64,000 nt of DNA from Methylorubrum rhodesianum. GTDB taxonomy: Bacteria; Pseudomonadota; Alphaproteobacteria; Rhizobiales; Beijerinckiaceae. The stretch is taken from contig NZ_JACHOS010000013.1 of the NCBI RefSeq assembly GCF_014199985.1, forward strand, positions 1-64,000, given 5' to 3'. The notes under the pieces are model-generated. The model was not told where the DNA came from, searched no databases, and saw nothing but the letters and a program-made list of their open reading frames with translations. Positions 15,818 through 25,373 of this stretch are shown here, piece after piece. The position numbers and the translations under genes are program-made. The number at the start of each line of letters is the position of its first letter. The stretch's first letter is position 1.

Positions 15818-16792
15818 ATGACCGCCTTGACCCAGACCCTCGCCGTCGACCGCCAGACCGCGGTGGCCCGTATCGCTCCGAGCAAGGGCGCCGACCGTCT
15901 CTTCCAGGGGGCCGCCTACGCCTCCGCCCTGCTCGTGCTCTTCGTGCTGGCCGGTATCCTCGGTTCGATCATCTACGGAGCGTGGCCGGCCTTCTCGGAA
16001 TTCGGCTTCGGCTTCCTCACCTCCAGCGCCTGGAACATCGGCACCGAGCAGTTCGGCGCCCTGCCCGCCGTCATCGGCACGGTCGCGGCCGCGATGCTGG
16101 CGCTGATCATCGGCGTGCCGATCTCGCTCGGCATCGCGGTCTACCTCACGCAGCTCTGCCCGGGCTGGGCGCGCAAGCCGGTCGCCATGACCATCGAGCT
16201 GCTCGCCTCGGTGCCCAGCATCATCTACGGCATGTGGGGTCTGTTCGTCTTCGCCCCGCTCTTCGCCCGCTTCGTGCAGGTGCCGGTCTCGAACCTCGTC
16301 GAGGGCATGCCGATCCTCGGCACGATCCTCTACGCCCGCATCCCCTCGGGCGTCGGCGTGCTCACCGCCGGCATCATCCTCGCCATCATGATCGTGCCCT
16401 TCGTGGCCTCGATCACCCGCGACATGCTCGACCAGATCCCGACCGTGCTGCGCGAGAGCGCCTACGGCATCGGCTGCACCACCTGGGAGGTCGTGCGCCA
16501 CGTGCTCGTGCCGCAGGCCTCGGTGTCGATCATCGGCGCGATCATGCTCGGCCTCGGCCGGGCGCTCGGCGAGACCATGGCGGTCACCTTCGTGATCGGC
16601 AACGCCAACCGCCTCTCCGCCTCGATCTTCGATCCGGGCTCGACCATCGCCTCGCGCATCGCCAACGAGTTCAATGAGGCGGACGGGCTCCAGCTCTCTT
16701 CGCTGATGGCGCTCGGCTGCCTGCTCTTCATCATCACCTTCTTCGTGCTGATCATCGCCCGCCTGCTGGTGCGGCGCGCCAAGGTCGCCTGA
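15818..16792 (+). CDS. pstC: PstC, phosphate ABC permease
   Basis: This 324-residue membrane protein forms, with PstA, the channel of the high-affinity phosphate importer. Several hydrophobic helices are visible (ASALLVLFVLAGILGSIIYG; VIGTVAAAMLALIIGVPISL), and the EAA-type loop near residues 215-250 contains RESAYGIGCTTWEVVRHVLV and LGRALGETMAV. The ATG 15818 begins MTALTQTLAV. It is the second gene of the pst operon, after the pstS stem-loop. Confidence 0.93.
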   Translation: MTALTQTLAVDRQTAVARIAPSKGADRLFQGAAYASALLVLFVLAGILGSIIYGAWPAFSEFGFGFLTSSAWNIGTEQFGALPAVIGTVAAAMLALIIGVPISLGIAVYLTQLCPGWARKPVAMTIELLASVPSIIYGMWGLFVFAPLFARFVQVPVSNLVEGMPILGTILYARIPSGVGVLTAGIILAIMIVPFVASITRDMLDQIPTVLRESAYGIGCTTWEVVRHVLVPQASVSIIGAIMLGLGRALGETMAVTFVIGNANRLSASIFDPGSTIASRIANEFNEADGLQLSSLMALGCLLFIITFFVLIIARLLVRRAKVA

Positions 16793-16848
16793 GCCGAGCG
16801 GCCCGAGCGACACCGTACGAGACTGCCCGAGCCCGAGGGACGCCGAAC

Positions 16849-17742
16849 ATGGACGCCAGCAACCCGATCGCGACGGCCGGACGCGCGCCGACGGCCAGCC
16901 GCGTGCGCCCCGGCCGGCGGATCGCCGACCGCGTGCTGATCCTTGCCAGCACGATCGCCACTCTGCTCGGCATCGTCGTCCTGGGCTCGATCCTGCTCAT
17001 GCTGATCGTCGAGGGCGTGAAGGGCTTCTCGCCCTCCCTGTTCACGGCGCCGACGCCGGGCCCGGGATCCGAGGGCGGCGGCATCGCCAACGCCATCCTC
17101 GGCAGCCTCGTGATGACGTTCCTCGGCATCCTCATCGCCACCCCGATCGGGCTGATGGCCGGCACCTTCCTGGCCGAGTACGGCCGGACCTCGAAGCTCG
17201 CCGACATCATCCGCTTCCTCAACGACGTGCTGCTTTCGGCGCCGTCGATCCTGATCGGCCTCTTCGTCTACACGCTGATGGTCCGGCCGATGGGCACCTA
17301 TTCCGGCTGGGCCGGCGCGGTGGCGCTCGCCATCATCGCCACCCCCGTCATCGTGCGCACCACCGAGGACATGCTGCGCCTCGTCCCCGGGCCGATGCGC
17401 GAGGCCGGAGCGGCGCTCGGCGCGCCCCGCTCCCTCGTCATCCGCGCGGTGACCTGGCGCGCGGCGAGCGCGGGCATCGTCACCGGTATCATCCTGGCGC
17501 TCGCCCGCATCGCCGGCGAGACCGCGCCGCTCCTGTTCACGGCGCTCAACAACAACAGCTGGTTCAATGCGAACCTGCTCGGCGGCGTGCCGAACCTGCC
17601 GGTGATGATCTATCAGTTCGCCCTCTCGCCCTATCCGAACTGGCAGAGCCTCGCTTGGTCCGGCGCGCTTCTCATCACCGTCACCATCCTCGCCCTGTCG
17701 GTGGTGGCCCGCTTCGTGATCAAGGACCAGCGGCCGCGCTGA
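16849..17742 (+). CDS. pstA: PstA, phosphate ABC permease
   Basis: The 297-residue partner of PstC has a cytoplasmic N-terminus, a first helix (ILASTIATLLGIVVLGSILL) and the coupling-loop region REAGAALGAPRSLVIRAVTW with ALARIAGETAPLLFTAL after it. These are standard PstA features. It lies 56 bases after pstC and 36 before pstB. Confidence 0.93.
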   Translation: MDASNPIATAGRAPTASRVRPGRRIADRVLILASTIATLLGIVVLGSILLMLIVEGVKGFSPSLFTAPTPGPGSEGGGIANAILGSLVMTFLGILIATPIGLMAGTFLAEYGRTSKLADIIRFLNDVLLSAPSILIGLFVYTLMVRPMGTYSGWAGAVALAIIATPVIVRTTEDMLRLVPGPMREAGAALGAPRSLVIRAVTWRAASAGIVTGIILALARIAGETAPLLFTALNNNSWFNANLLGGVPNLPVMIYQFALSPYPNWQSLAWSGALLITVTILALSVVARFVIKDQRPR

Positions 17743-17778
17743 GCCGCTGGGACAGACCTCCTACCGACGAGAGATCCG

Positions 17779-18594
17779 ATGAGCGCCTCCCCCGCGATCC
17801 GAAGCCAGTTCGAGGGCCGCAGCCCGGCCGACGTCAAGGCGCCCGTGCGCATCGCCGTCAAGGACCTCAACTTCTACTACGGCAGCTTCCACGGCCTGAA
17901 GGACATCAACCTCGATTTCCGCGACCGGCAGGTCACGGCGCTGATCGGGCCGTCCGGCTGCGGGAAGTCGACGCTGCTGCGCACCTTCAACCGCATCTAC
18001 AGCCTCTATCCGGAGCAGCGCGCCGAGGGCGAGATCCTCCTCGACGGGCAGAATGTCCTCGACTCCAAGGTCGACCTCAACGAGCTGCGCTCGCGGGTCG
18101 GCATGGTGTTCCAGAAGCCGACGCCCTTCCCGATGTCGATCTACGACAACGTCGCCTTCGGCCTGCGGCTCTACGAGAAGCTGCCCAAGTCCGAGCTGGA
18201 CGGGCGCGTTGAGGAATCCCTGCGCAAGGCGGCGCTCTGGGATGAGGTGAAGGACAAGATGAAACAGCCGGGCACCGGCTTGTCCGGCGGTCAGCAGCAG
18301 CGCCTGTGCATCGCCCGCACCGTGGCGCAGCGCCCCGAGGTGATCCTGTTCGACGAGCCGACCTCGGCTCTCGATCCGATCTCGACCGGACGGATCGAGG
18401 AGCTGATCGAGCAGCTGCGTGCCGACTTCACCATCGTCATCGTGACCCACAACATGCAGCAGGCCGCGCGCATCTCGCAGTTCACGGCGTTCATGTATCT
18501 CGGCGAGCTGATCGAGTTCGACGCCACCACGAAGATCTTCATGAATCCGGCCAAGCGGCAGACCCAGGACTACATCACCGGCCGCTTCGGTTAA
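17779..18594 (+). CDS. pstB: PstB, phosphate ABC ATPase
   Basis: This 271-residue ATPase powers phosphate import. Walker A is GPSGCGKST, the signature LSGGQQQRLCIAR and Walker B VILFDEPTSALD, followed by the switch histidine in IVIVTHNMQQ. The length is typical of PstB. ATG 17779 lies 36 bases after pstA. Confidence 0.95.
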   Translation: MSASPAIRSQFEGRSPADVKAPVRIAVKDLNFYYGSFHGLKDINLDFRDRQVTALIGPSGCGKSTLLRTFNRIYSLYPEQRAEGEILLDGQNVLDSKVDLNELRSRVGMVFQKPTPFPMSIYDNVAFGLRLYEKLPKSELDGRVEESLRKAALWDEVKDKMKQPGTGLSGGQQQRLCIARTVAQRPEVILFDEPTSALDPISTGRIEELIEQLRADFTIVIVTHNMQQAARISQFTAFMYLGELIEFDATTKIFMNPAKRQTQDYITGRFG

Positions 18595-18726
18595 GCCCGG
18601 TCGCGACTGCGCAGCCGTCGCGACCCACTCCGCCTCCTCGTTTCGACGCTTCCTCCGAGGCCGGACCGGTATCCGCCTCGACCCGGGAGCGCTCTCGTCC
18701 GACTGCCTGATCGGGAAATTCGCGAC

Positions 18727-19440
18727 ATGGCCGAGCACATCGTCTCCTCCTACGACACCGACCTCGAGAACCTGCGCCGCTCGATCGCCGAGATGGGCGG
18801 CGTGGCCGAGAAGATGATGACCGATGCCACCGAGGCGCTGGTGCGTCGGGACACGACCCTGGCCCAGGCGGTCATCGTCGCCGACAAGCGCCTCGACACG
18901 CTCCAGCGCGAGATCGAGGAGCGCTCCGTTCTCCTCATCGCCCGGCGCCAACCCCTCGCCATCGACCTGCGCGAGACGATCTCCGGCATCCGCGTCTCGG
19001 GTGACCTCGAGCGGATCGGCGATCTCGCCAAGAACATCGCCAAGCGCGTCGTGGCCATCAGCGATCAGGCGCAGCCGCAGAAGATCGTGCTCGGCGTCCA
19101 GCACATGAGCGACCTCGTGCAGGAACAGCTCAAGGACGTGCTCGACGCCTATGCCAGCCGCGACGTCACTGCCGCCCACGAAGTGTGGGAGCGCGACAGC
19201 GCCATCGACGCGCTCTACAACTCGCTGTTCCGCGAACTCCTGACCTACATGATGGAGGATCCGCGCAACATCTCGTTCTGTACGCACCTTCTGTTCTGCG
19301 CCAAGAACGTGGAGCGCATCGGCGACCACACCACCAACGTCGCCGAGACGATCGAGTATCTCGTTACCGGTGAGACGCCGGCCGGCGAGCGGCCCAAGAA
19401 CGACGCTTCGAACTACGCGACAGTGACGCCCGGCGCCTGA
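18727..19440 (+). CDS. phoU: PhoU, negative regulator of Pho signalling
   Basis: PhoU links the Pst transporter to the PhoR kinase and keeps the Pho regulon off when phosphate is plentiful. The 237 residues form two three-helix repeats; metal-binding-type motifs are seen as SGDLERIGDLAKNIAKR (first half) and NVERIGDHTTNVAETI (second half). It follows pstB by 132 bases in the same direction. Confidence 0.93.
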   Translation: MAEHIVSSYDTDLENLRRSIAEMGGVAEKMMTDATEALVRRDTTLAQAVIVADKRLDTLQREIEERSVLLIARRQPLAIDLRETISGIRVSGDLERIGDLAKNIAKRVVAISDQAQPQKIVLGVQHMSDLVQEQLKDVLDAYASRDVTAAHEVWERDSAIDALYNSLFRELLTYMMEDPRNISFCTHLLFCAKNVERIGDHTTNVAETIEYLVTGETPAGERPKNDASNYATVTPGA

Positions 19441-19537
19441 CGCCGGGCGACGCTCGGGACGCGAGAGGCGTCCAACAGGCGCTTCCGGCCGATCTCCCGA
19501 AGGACTCGGCCGGGCGCGACGGATGGAAAGACGGACG

Positions 19538-20242
19538 ATGACGAGCGCGCGCATCCTGATCGTCGAGGACGAGGAATCGCTGACGACGCTGCTGCGCTAC
19601 AACCTCGAAGCGGAAGGCTTCGCGGTCGATGTCGCCATCCGCGGCGACGAGGCGGATCTGCGTCTGCACGAAATGACGCCCGATCTCGTCCTGCTCGACT
19701 GGATGGTGCCGGGTCTCTCGGGCATCGAGCTGTGCCGCCGCATCCGAGCGCGGCGCGAGACCGAGCGGCTGCCCGTGATCATGCTGACTGCCCGGGGCGA
19801 AGAAGCCGACCGCGTCCGGGGTCTCTCCACGGGGGCCGACGACTACGTCGTCAAGCCGTTCTCGGTGCCGGAACTGCTCGCGCGCGTGCGCGCCCTGCTG
19901 CGCCGTGCCAAGCCCGCCCACGTCGCCGACATGCTGGTGGCCGGCGATATCGAGCTCGACCGCGTCAGCCACCGCATCCGCCGCCAGGGCCGCGAGATCC
20001 ATCTCGGGCCCACCGAATTCAAGCTGCTCGAGTACCTGATGCAGAGCCCCGGTCGGGTCTTCTCGCGGGAGCAGCTGCTCGACGGCGTGTGGGGTCACGA
20101 CGTCTATATCGACGAGCGCACCGTCGACGTCCATGTCGGCCGCCTGCGCAAGGCGATCAACCGCCCGCGCCAGAGCGACCCGATCCGCACCGTCCGCGGC
20201 TCCGGCTACTCGTTCGACGAGATGTTCGCGGGCGCGGAGTGA
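19538..20242 (+). CDS. phoB: PhoB, phosphate response regulator
   Basis: PhoB is phosphorylated by PhoR and activates Pho genes. The 234-residue product has a receiver domain (ILIVEDEESL; the phosphoacceptor Asp in LVLLDWMVPG; Lys in DDYVVKPFS) and a winged-helix DNA-binding domain (LGPTEFKLLEYLMQSPGRVF, DERTVDVHVGRLRKAI). The start MTSARIL (19538) is preferred over the GTG/ATG-type start five codons upstream. phoR is not next to it on either side of the cluster. Confidence 0.93.
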   Translation: MTSARILIVEDEESLTTLLRYNLEAEGFAVDVAIRGDEADLRLHEMTPDLVLLDWMVPGLSGIELCRRIRARRETERLPVIMLTARGEEADRVRGLSTGADDYVVKPFSVPELLARVRALLRRAKPAHVADMLVAGDIELDRVSHRIRRQGREIHLGPTEFKLLEYLMQSPGRVFSREQLLDGVWGHDVYIDERTVDVHVGRLRKAINRPRQSDPIRTVRGSGYSFDEMFAGAE

Positions 20243-20522
20243 GACCGATCATCTCGTAGGCGCATGACGCGAGCCCGTCGCGCGCGATCGGCTGACGGCA
20301 CCCGAGTTCTTCGTGCCGACGGTTCGCGCGAAGCCCTCCAGGGCTGCGCATGGTCCGGAAATGTCCCGCCGTGGATCGCCTTGCGGGCGCTCGCGATGAC
20401 GGAGCGGCGCGAGAGCCGAGGCGATCAGCCGAAGGCAGCTTCAGCCGTCGTCGCGTCCGATTTCGGCGGCGCGATCGGAACATCGCGCCGCGTCACGAAG
20501 ATCGTGTTGAGTCCGGAAGACC

Positions 20523-21065
20523 TCAGCGGAAGCCGGCGACGCGGCGGTCGCGCTTGCGCTCGGCCGCCGGCTGATAGGCGACCTGCGCGTGCTGGGTGCA
20601 GTAGGGTAGGCCCGTGATCGAGCGTGCCCCGCAGAAGCGGAATTCCGGAGAGGTGGGGTCGCCCATCGGCCAGCGGCACATGGAGTCGCGCAGGTCCATG
20701 ATGGTGACCCGCTCGGAAACGGCGAGCGCCACCGGCTCCGGGGCCGGCGACGGCCGCAGCGGAAAGTTCGGTGCGGGGCGGTGCGCCACGATCGCGGGCG
20801 GCTCCGGCAGCGTCGGCTCCTCGACGACCAACGTCTCCACCTCGACCTCGGCGGGCAGGTCATCCTTGCGACGTCCCTGAGCCGCGGCCGGGCCGATCGG
20901 CTTGACGCGGCCGGCGAGGCCGAGGCGGTGGACCTTGCCGATGACGGCGTTGCGAGAGACGCCACCGATCTGGAGGGCGATCTGGCTGGCGCTCAAGCCA
21001 TCGTCCCACAAGCGACGAAGCAGCTCGACGCGCTCATCCGTCCAGCTCGGGACCGCTTCCGTCAT
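20523..21065 (-). CDS. gcrA: GcrA, cell-cycle transcription regulator
   Basis: GcrA works with sigma-70 at promoters methylated by CcrM to drive S-phase and division genes in alphaproteobacteria. The 180-residue protein starts SWTDERVELLRRLWDDGLSA followed by SQIALQIGGVSRNAVIGKVHRLGL (DNA-binding helix-turn-helix). It has a Pro-rich linker and the conserved C-terminus CRWPMGDPTSPEFRFCGA with PYCTQHAQVAYQP. Start ATG 21065 was chosen over 21077. Confidence 0.95.
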   Translation of the reverse strand: MTEAVPSWTDERVELLRRLWDDGLSASQIALQIGGVSRNAVIGKVHRLGLAGRVKPIGPAAAQGRRKDDLPAEVEVETLVVEEPTLPEPPAIVAHRPAPNFPLRPSPAPEPVALAVSERVTIMDLRDSMCRWPMGDPTSPEFRFCGARSITGLPYCTQHAQVAYQPAAERKRDRRVAGFR

Positions 21066-21592
21066 TGCCCCCTCCACGTCGAAACGTCCTCATGTACGCA
21101 AAACCGACCGACCGCGCGGCACCGCAGCCGCGCGGAGCGACAGCAACCCTCGCCAGGACCCGCAATCCGGCCCTGCACATGTCGGTTAACAGACGCCAAA
21201 GCTTCGGATGGCGACGCTGTGGAGACTACAGGACAGCTCGGCCGCGGAGCAAGGGTCGGCGCGTTTCACAGGCCGGTTTCCACCGGCAATCCGCGTTCGC
21301 GGCCGCGGGCTCGGAGCCGTCACGGCGGGATGTCCACGATCCTTGCCGGGGTCCCTTAACGAACTGGATAAAATTGTTCTTTTTCGCTTTGAGCGGTCGC
21401 TCGCGGCCCGTTGCCGTAGGCCGTTCGACGGGTCGCAAAGGCCGGGACAGCGCCTCTGCCCCGCTTTGAACGCTCCGCGAAAAAGATTGTCCAAAGAGGC
21501 GCAATGACTATGTGACGGGCGGGCTCCGCCGGCCGGGCGCCTGTGGACAACCGACCTGAAGCAGGTCTTCGAAACGGATCTTTGGAGATCGC
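21066..21592. other. Intergenic region between gcrA and eipB
   Basis: About 530 bases between two divergent genes contain only short shadow frames. A relatively AT-rich patch at 21355-21395 is the likeliest promoter area. Nothing else was recognised. Confidence 0.4.
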
Positions 21593-22459
21593 ATGCGACT
21601 GCGCCTCGCGCCGGCCCTGTTCCTTCTCGCCGCGCTGCCCGGCTCTGCTCTGGCGGCCGGGCCGGCCGCACCGGTACCGGACGAGACCGCGATCCGGCTC
21701 ACCAATCACCGGGCAGTCTACGATCTGTCGCTCGCTCGCTCGACGGGTACGCGGGCGGTGGAGGGCGTGCGCGGGCGCATCGTCATCGATTTTTCGGGCG
21801 ACGCCTGCCGCGGCTACACCATGCAGACGCGTCAGGTGACGATGCTCAATTCCGGCGAGTCCGGCGATCGCACCTCGGACCTGCGCAGCACGACCTTCGA
21901 GAACGGCGATGGCAAGAGCTTCCGCTTCCGCACCACGACCATCCTCAACAATGCGCCGTCGCCGGCGGTGGACGGGACGGCCGAGGCGGGCGACGCGCTG
22001 AAGGTGAAGCTGAAGGAGCCCAAGCGCGACCAGTTCCAGGCCGAGGGGACGGTGCTGTTCCCGATCCACCATATGATCCGGCTGATCGAAGCGGCCAAAG
22101 CGGGCCAGACCACTGTCCCGGCCAAGGTCTTCGACGGCTCGGACGACGGGCGCAAGGTCTACGACACGCTGGCCATCATCGGCCGTCCGAACGCGGCGCC
22201 CGCCGCCGACACCGAGCGCGACAAGCCTCTGCGCGAGGGCGACCATGCCGGCATGCGGCGCTGGCCGGTGACCCTGAGCTACTTCACCCCCGGCGAGGGC
22301 GAGCGGACACCGATCTACACCCTCACCTTCGACCTCTACGAGGATGGCGTCAGCGGGCGGCTCCACCTCGATTACGGAGACTTTGCCATCGACGGCAACA
22401 TGAGCCGCCTCGACCTCGCCAAGCTGGATCCGAAGTCCGAGGGCGCCTGCCGGAAGTAG
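21593..22459 (+). CDS. eipB: EipB, cell-envelope integrity protein (DUF1849)
   Basis: This 288-residue periplasmic protein has a signal peptide (residues 1-21, ending LAA). Its body contains NHRAVYDLSLARSTGTRAVE, GRIVIDFSGDACRGYTM, TQRQVTM-like MQTRQVTMLNSGESGDRTSD, and KVFDGSDDGRKVYDTLAII, in the order typical of DUF1849. In Brucella EipB is a beta-spiral protein needed for envelope integrity. It stands alone here. Confidence 0.88.
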   Translation: MRLRLAPALFLLAALPGSALAAGPAAPVPDETAIRLTNHRAVYDLSLARSTGTRAVEGVRGRIVIDFSGDACRGYTMQTRQVTMLNSGESGDRTSDLRSTTFENGDGKSFRFRTTTILNNAPSPAVDGTAEAGDALKVKLKEPKRDQFQAEGTVLFPIHHMIRLIEAAKAGQTTVPAKVFDGSDDGRKVYDTLAIIGRPNAAPAADTERDKPLREGDHAGMRRWPVTLSYFTPGEGERTPIYTLTFDLYEDGVSGRLHLDYGDFAIDGNMSRLDLAKLDPKSEGACRK

Positions 22460-22570
22460 CGGTCTGCCAGGGGGCGCACCCCTCCCCCGCAGAAGCGGCG
22501 TCCGCCGTGGATCGAGCCGGTCGCGTGCAACGTTCATGCTCCCGGATGGCGGACGGGCGCTCTGTGGCAG

Positions 22571-23341
22571 ATGGCGGGCGTGAGGCAGAGGCTGCGGGAA
22601 CTCTACGACGGGAGCAGCGACCGCGCGCACCGCTTCCGCTACGGGCTGCTCGCCTTCGACCTGTCCACCCTCGTCTTCATCATCGTCTCCTCCTTCCTGC
22701 CGCGTCAGCCGCTGGTCGAGGGGATCGACGTCCTCATCGGTGTCGCTGTCGCGGCCGATTTTCTCTCGCGGCTGGCCATCTGCCCGCGGCCGGTCCGGGA
22801 GTTCCTGCGGCCGACGACTTGGGCGGATGTGGCGGCGATCGCCTCCTTCCTGGCCCCGATCGTCGGCGAGGGCGCCGGCTTCCTGCGCATCATGCGCACG
22901 CTCCGGCTTCTGCGGACCTACCAGCTGCTCGACCGCCTGAGAGCGGACTTTCGGTTCTTCCGCCGCAACGAGGAGGTGATCATCGCGGTGGTGAACCTCG
23001 CGGTGTTCATCTTCATCATGACGAGCATCGTCTACGCGACGCAGCACAGCTCGAACCCGAACATCGGCAACTACGTCGATGCACTGTACTTCACCGTCAC
23101 CTCGCTCACGACGACGGGCTACGGCGACGTCACCCTTCAGGGCACGGCCGGGCGCCTGATCTCCGTCGTGGTGATGATCTGCGGCGTCACGCTGTTCCTG
23201 CGCCTCGCCCAGGTGCTGTTCCGGCCCTACAAGGTGCGCTTCCCCTGCCCGGCCTGCGGCCTGCAGCGGCACGAGGCGGACGCGGTGCACTGCAAGGCCT
23301 GCGGCACCCTGCTCAACATTCCCGACGAGGGCTCGGACTGA
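22571..23341 (+). CDS. Voltage-gated-type potassium channel with a zinc ribbon
   Basis: This 256-residue ion channel has hydrophobic segments at 20-190 (one includes LRTYQLLDRLRADFRFF, an S4-like basic stretch). It has the K+ selectivity filter TTTGYGDV between a pore helix (ALYFTVTSL) and the last helix. After the membrane part there is a C-terminal zinc ribbon CPACGLQRHEADAVHCKACG. The ribbon is not standard for small channels and may sense metal or redox state. Start ATG 22571. Confidence 0.85.
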   Translation: MAGVRQRLRELYDGSSDRAHRFRYGLLAFDLSTLVFIIVSSFLPRQPLVEGIDVLIGVAVAADFLSRLAICPRPVREFLRPTTWADVAAIASFLAPIVGEGAGFLRIMRTLRLLRTYQLLDRLRADFRFFRRNEEVIIAVVNLAVFIFIMTSIVYATQHSSNPNIGNYVDALYFTVTSLTTTGYGDVTLQGTAGRLISVVVMICGVTLFLRLAQVLFRPYKVRFPCPACGLQRHEADAVHCKACGTLLNIPDEGSD

Positions 23342-23458
23342 GCCGCATCGGCCCCGGTCCGGGACGCGTTCCTCGTCGGATGACGGCCGCGTCCCATGGA
23401 CCCGACGGCGCGATGGGCGAAGGGTCGTCCCGGGCGGCTGAGCGAGGCGGAGGACCGG

Positions 23459-23986
23459 ATGCCCGATTGGCGAGCGCTGTTCGTGCCGGAGCACTCCCTG
23501 GTGGAGATCGCCCTGCACGGCAGCGTCATGTACCTCGTCCTCTTCCTCATCATGCGCTTCGTCATGCAGCGTCAGGCGGGTGCCGTGAGCCTGGCCGACC
23601 TGCTGGTCATCGTCCTGATCGCCGACGTGTCGCAGAACGCCTTCTCGAACGAGTACAAGTCGCTGACCGAAGGGGTCCTGCTGGTGCTCACGATCGTCGG
23701 TTGGAACTACGCCATCGATTGGCTCGCCTTCCGCTCTCCGGCCTTCGAGCGCTTCATCACACCGAAGCGGCTGCCGCTCGTCGTCGATGGCCGCCTCTGC
23801 TGGCGGAACATGCGCCGCGAGATGATCACCCATTCCGAGCTGATGACGCAGCTTCGCCTGCAGGGGATCGACGACCCGGCGCTCGTGCGGCTCGCCTCGC
23901 TGGAGGGGGACGGCAGCATCAGCGTCATCCGCCGCGACGGCGAGGAGACCGGTGCCGAACCGCAGGATCGCCGAAAGCTGCCCTGA
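23459..23986 (+). CDS. YetF-domain (DUF421) membrane protein
   Basis: The product has 175 residues from ATG 23459 (GAGGCGGAGG upstream); an alternative start at 23396 adds 21. Hydrophobic segments occur at about 15-35, 45-65 and 70-90. They are followed by a soluble YetF-like domain (PLVVDGRLCWRNMRREMITHSEL, LRLQGIDDPALVRLASLEGDGSISVI). YetF/DUF421 proteins have been linked to membrane stress and spore functions in Bacillus, but their role in proteobacteria is unknown. Confidence 0.8.
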   Translation: MPDWRALFVPEHSLVEIALHGSVMYLVLFLIMRFVMQRQAGAVSLADLLVIVLIADVSQNAFSNEYKSLTEGVLLVLTIVGWNYAIDWLAFRSPAFERFITPKRLPLVVDGRLCWRNMRREMITHSELMTQLRLQGIDDPALVRLASLEGDGSISVIRRDGEETGAEPQDRRKLP

Positions 23987-24041
23987 GGCGATGCGCCGTT
24001 TCGGGTGAGCCGCGCGACGCAGCACCCGGACACGGGTTCCT

Positions 24042-25319
24042 TCAGGTCCGCCGTCGCTCCGGTTCGCCGGTGAAGACGAGGCCGCGCTGGATCGCGGCGC
24101 TGCCGAACTTGTCCCGCAGCCGGTCGAGGGCCGCCTCCCGGCGGGCGACGCGCTCGATGCCCTGGTCGGCGAGGTCGCCGCGGTCGGCATGGATCGCCCC
24201 GCACAGGTCGCCGCCGCCGATGCCGATCAGCCGGAAGGCGGTGCCGTCGCAGGCCGCCCGCAGCATCGGCTCGCCCTCGTGGAACAGCCGGTCGGCGAGC
24301 TGCGTCGGCTTCAAGCCGCCGCGGGTCCGCGTGCGCAGCCGGAAACGGGCATCCTTCAGCTTCAGCGTGACGCTGCCGGCGGCGAGCTCCGCCCGCTTCA
24401 GCCGCGCCGAGACCTTCTCGCACAATCGCCACAGGATCGGCCGCAGATCCTCGAACCGGGCGAGATCGGTGGCGAAGGTCGTCTCGGCCGACACGCTCTT
24501 GGCTTCCCGGGTCGGGCGCACCGGCCGCCGGTCACGGCCCGCGGCGAGATCGGCGAGACGTGACGCGTCACGGCCGAGGGAGGCTTGGAGCCGCACCGGA
24601 TCGGCACGCGCGATATCGCCGACGCGATGGATGTTGAGCGCGGCCAGCCGGTTGCGGGTGCTGTCGCCGATGCCGGGCAGGATGCCGACCGGCTTGTCGG
24701 CGAGAAAGGCGGCGGCCTCCTCGCCGGCGATGATCGAGAAGCCGCGGGGCTTGTCGAGGTCGGAGGCGATCTTGGCCAGGAACTTGTTGGCGGACAATCC
24801 CACCGAGACGGTGATGCCCACCTCCGCCTCGACCCGCGCCGCGAAGCGGGCGAGCGTCAGGGCCGGGCTCGTGCCGTGCAGGCGCTCGGTGCCGGAGAGG
24901 TCGAGGAACGCCTCGTCGATCGAGACGGGTTCGACCAGCGGCGTCAGCGCCAGCATCATCGCCCGCACTTCGCGCCCGACGCGGGCGTATTTCTCCATGT
25001 CGGGCCGCAGCACGGTGGCGTCGGGGCAGCGCTTGAGCGCCTCGAACATCGGCATGGCCGAGCGCACGCCGGAGATCCGCGCGAGGTAGCAGGCGGTCGA
25101 GACGACACCGCGCCGGCCACCGCCGATGATGAGCGGCTTGTCCCGAAGCGACGGGTCGTCCCGCTTCTCGATCGCCGCGTAGAAGGCGTCGCAATCGACA
25201 TGGGCGATGCTGAGGACATCGCGGGCCGGATGGGCGAGAAGCCGCGGCGAGCCGCAGCCGCGACAGCGCAGGGCGCCCTCGGCTTGCATCGTCAGGCAAT
25301 CGCGGCAGAAGGGTCTCAC
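24042..25319 (-). CDS. dinB: DNA polymerase IV (DinB/DinP)
   Basis: This Y-family translesion polymerase (425 residues from GTG 25319) has the catalytic aspartates in IAHVDCDAFYAAIEKRDD and SIDEAFLDLSG. It also has the thumb GLSANKFLAKIASDLDKPRG with the HhH GILPGIGDSTRNRLAAL, and a little-finger domain (LRPILWRLCEKVSARLKRA). At the N-terminus there is a zinc-ribbon-like RPFCRDC-LRCRGCG segment; the GTG start is chosen to include it, while the ATG at codon 12 would still keep half of it. No LexA box was seen before it. It is divergent from cobK. Confidence 0.92.
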   Translation of the reverse strand: MRPFCRDCLTMQAEGALRCRGCGSPRLLAHPARDVLSIAHVDCDAFYAAIEKRDDPSLRDKPLIIGGGRRGVVSTACYLARISGVRSAMPMFEALKRCPDATVLRPDMEKYARVGREVRAMMLALTPLVEPVSIDEAFLDLSGTERLHGTSPALTLARFAARVEAEVGITVSVGLSANKFLAKIASDLDKPRGFSIIAGEEAAAFLADKPVGILPGIGDSTRNRLAALNIHRVGDIARADPVRLQASLGRDASRLADLAAGRDRRPVRPTREAKSVSAETTFATDLARFEDLRPILWRLCEKVSARLKRAELAAGSVTLKLKDARFRLRTRTRGGLKPTQLADRLFHEGEPMLRAACDGTAFRLIGIGGGDLCGAIHADRGDLADQGIERVARREAALDRLRDKFGSAAIQRGLVFTGEPERRRT

Positions 25320-25373
25320 GTCGAAAACCTTGCCCGGCCTTCCGGGCTTTCGCGGGCGAGACAGGTTGTACGA

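Noticed and set aside
21356..24190. 944-residue minus-strand open frame
   Set aside because: Antisense to eipB, the channel and YetF genes, with no recognisable domain.
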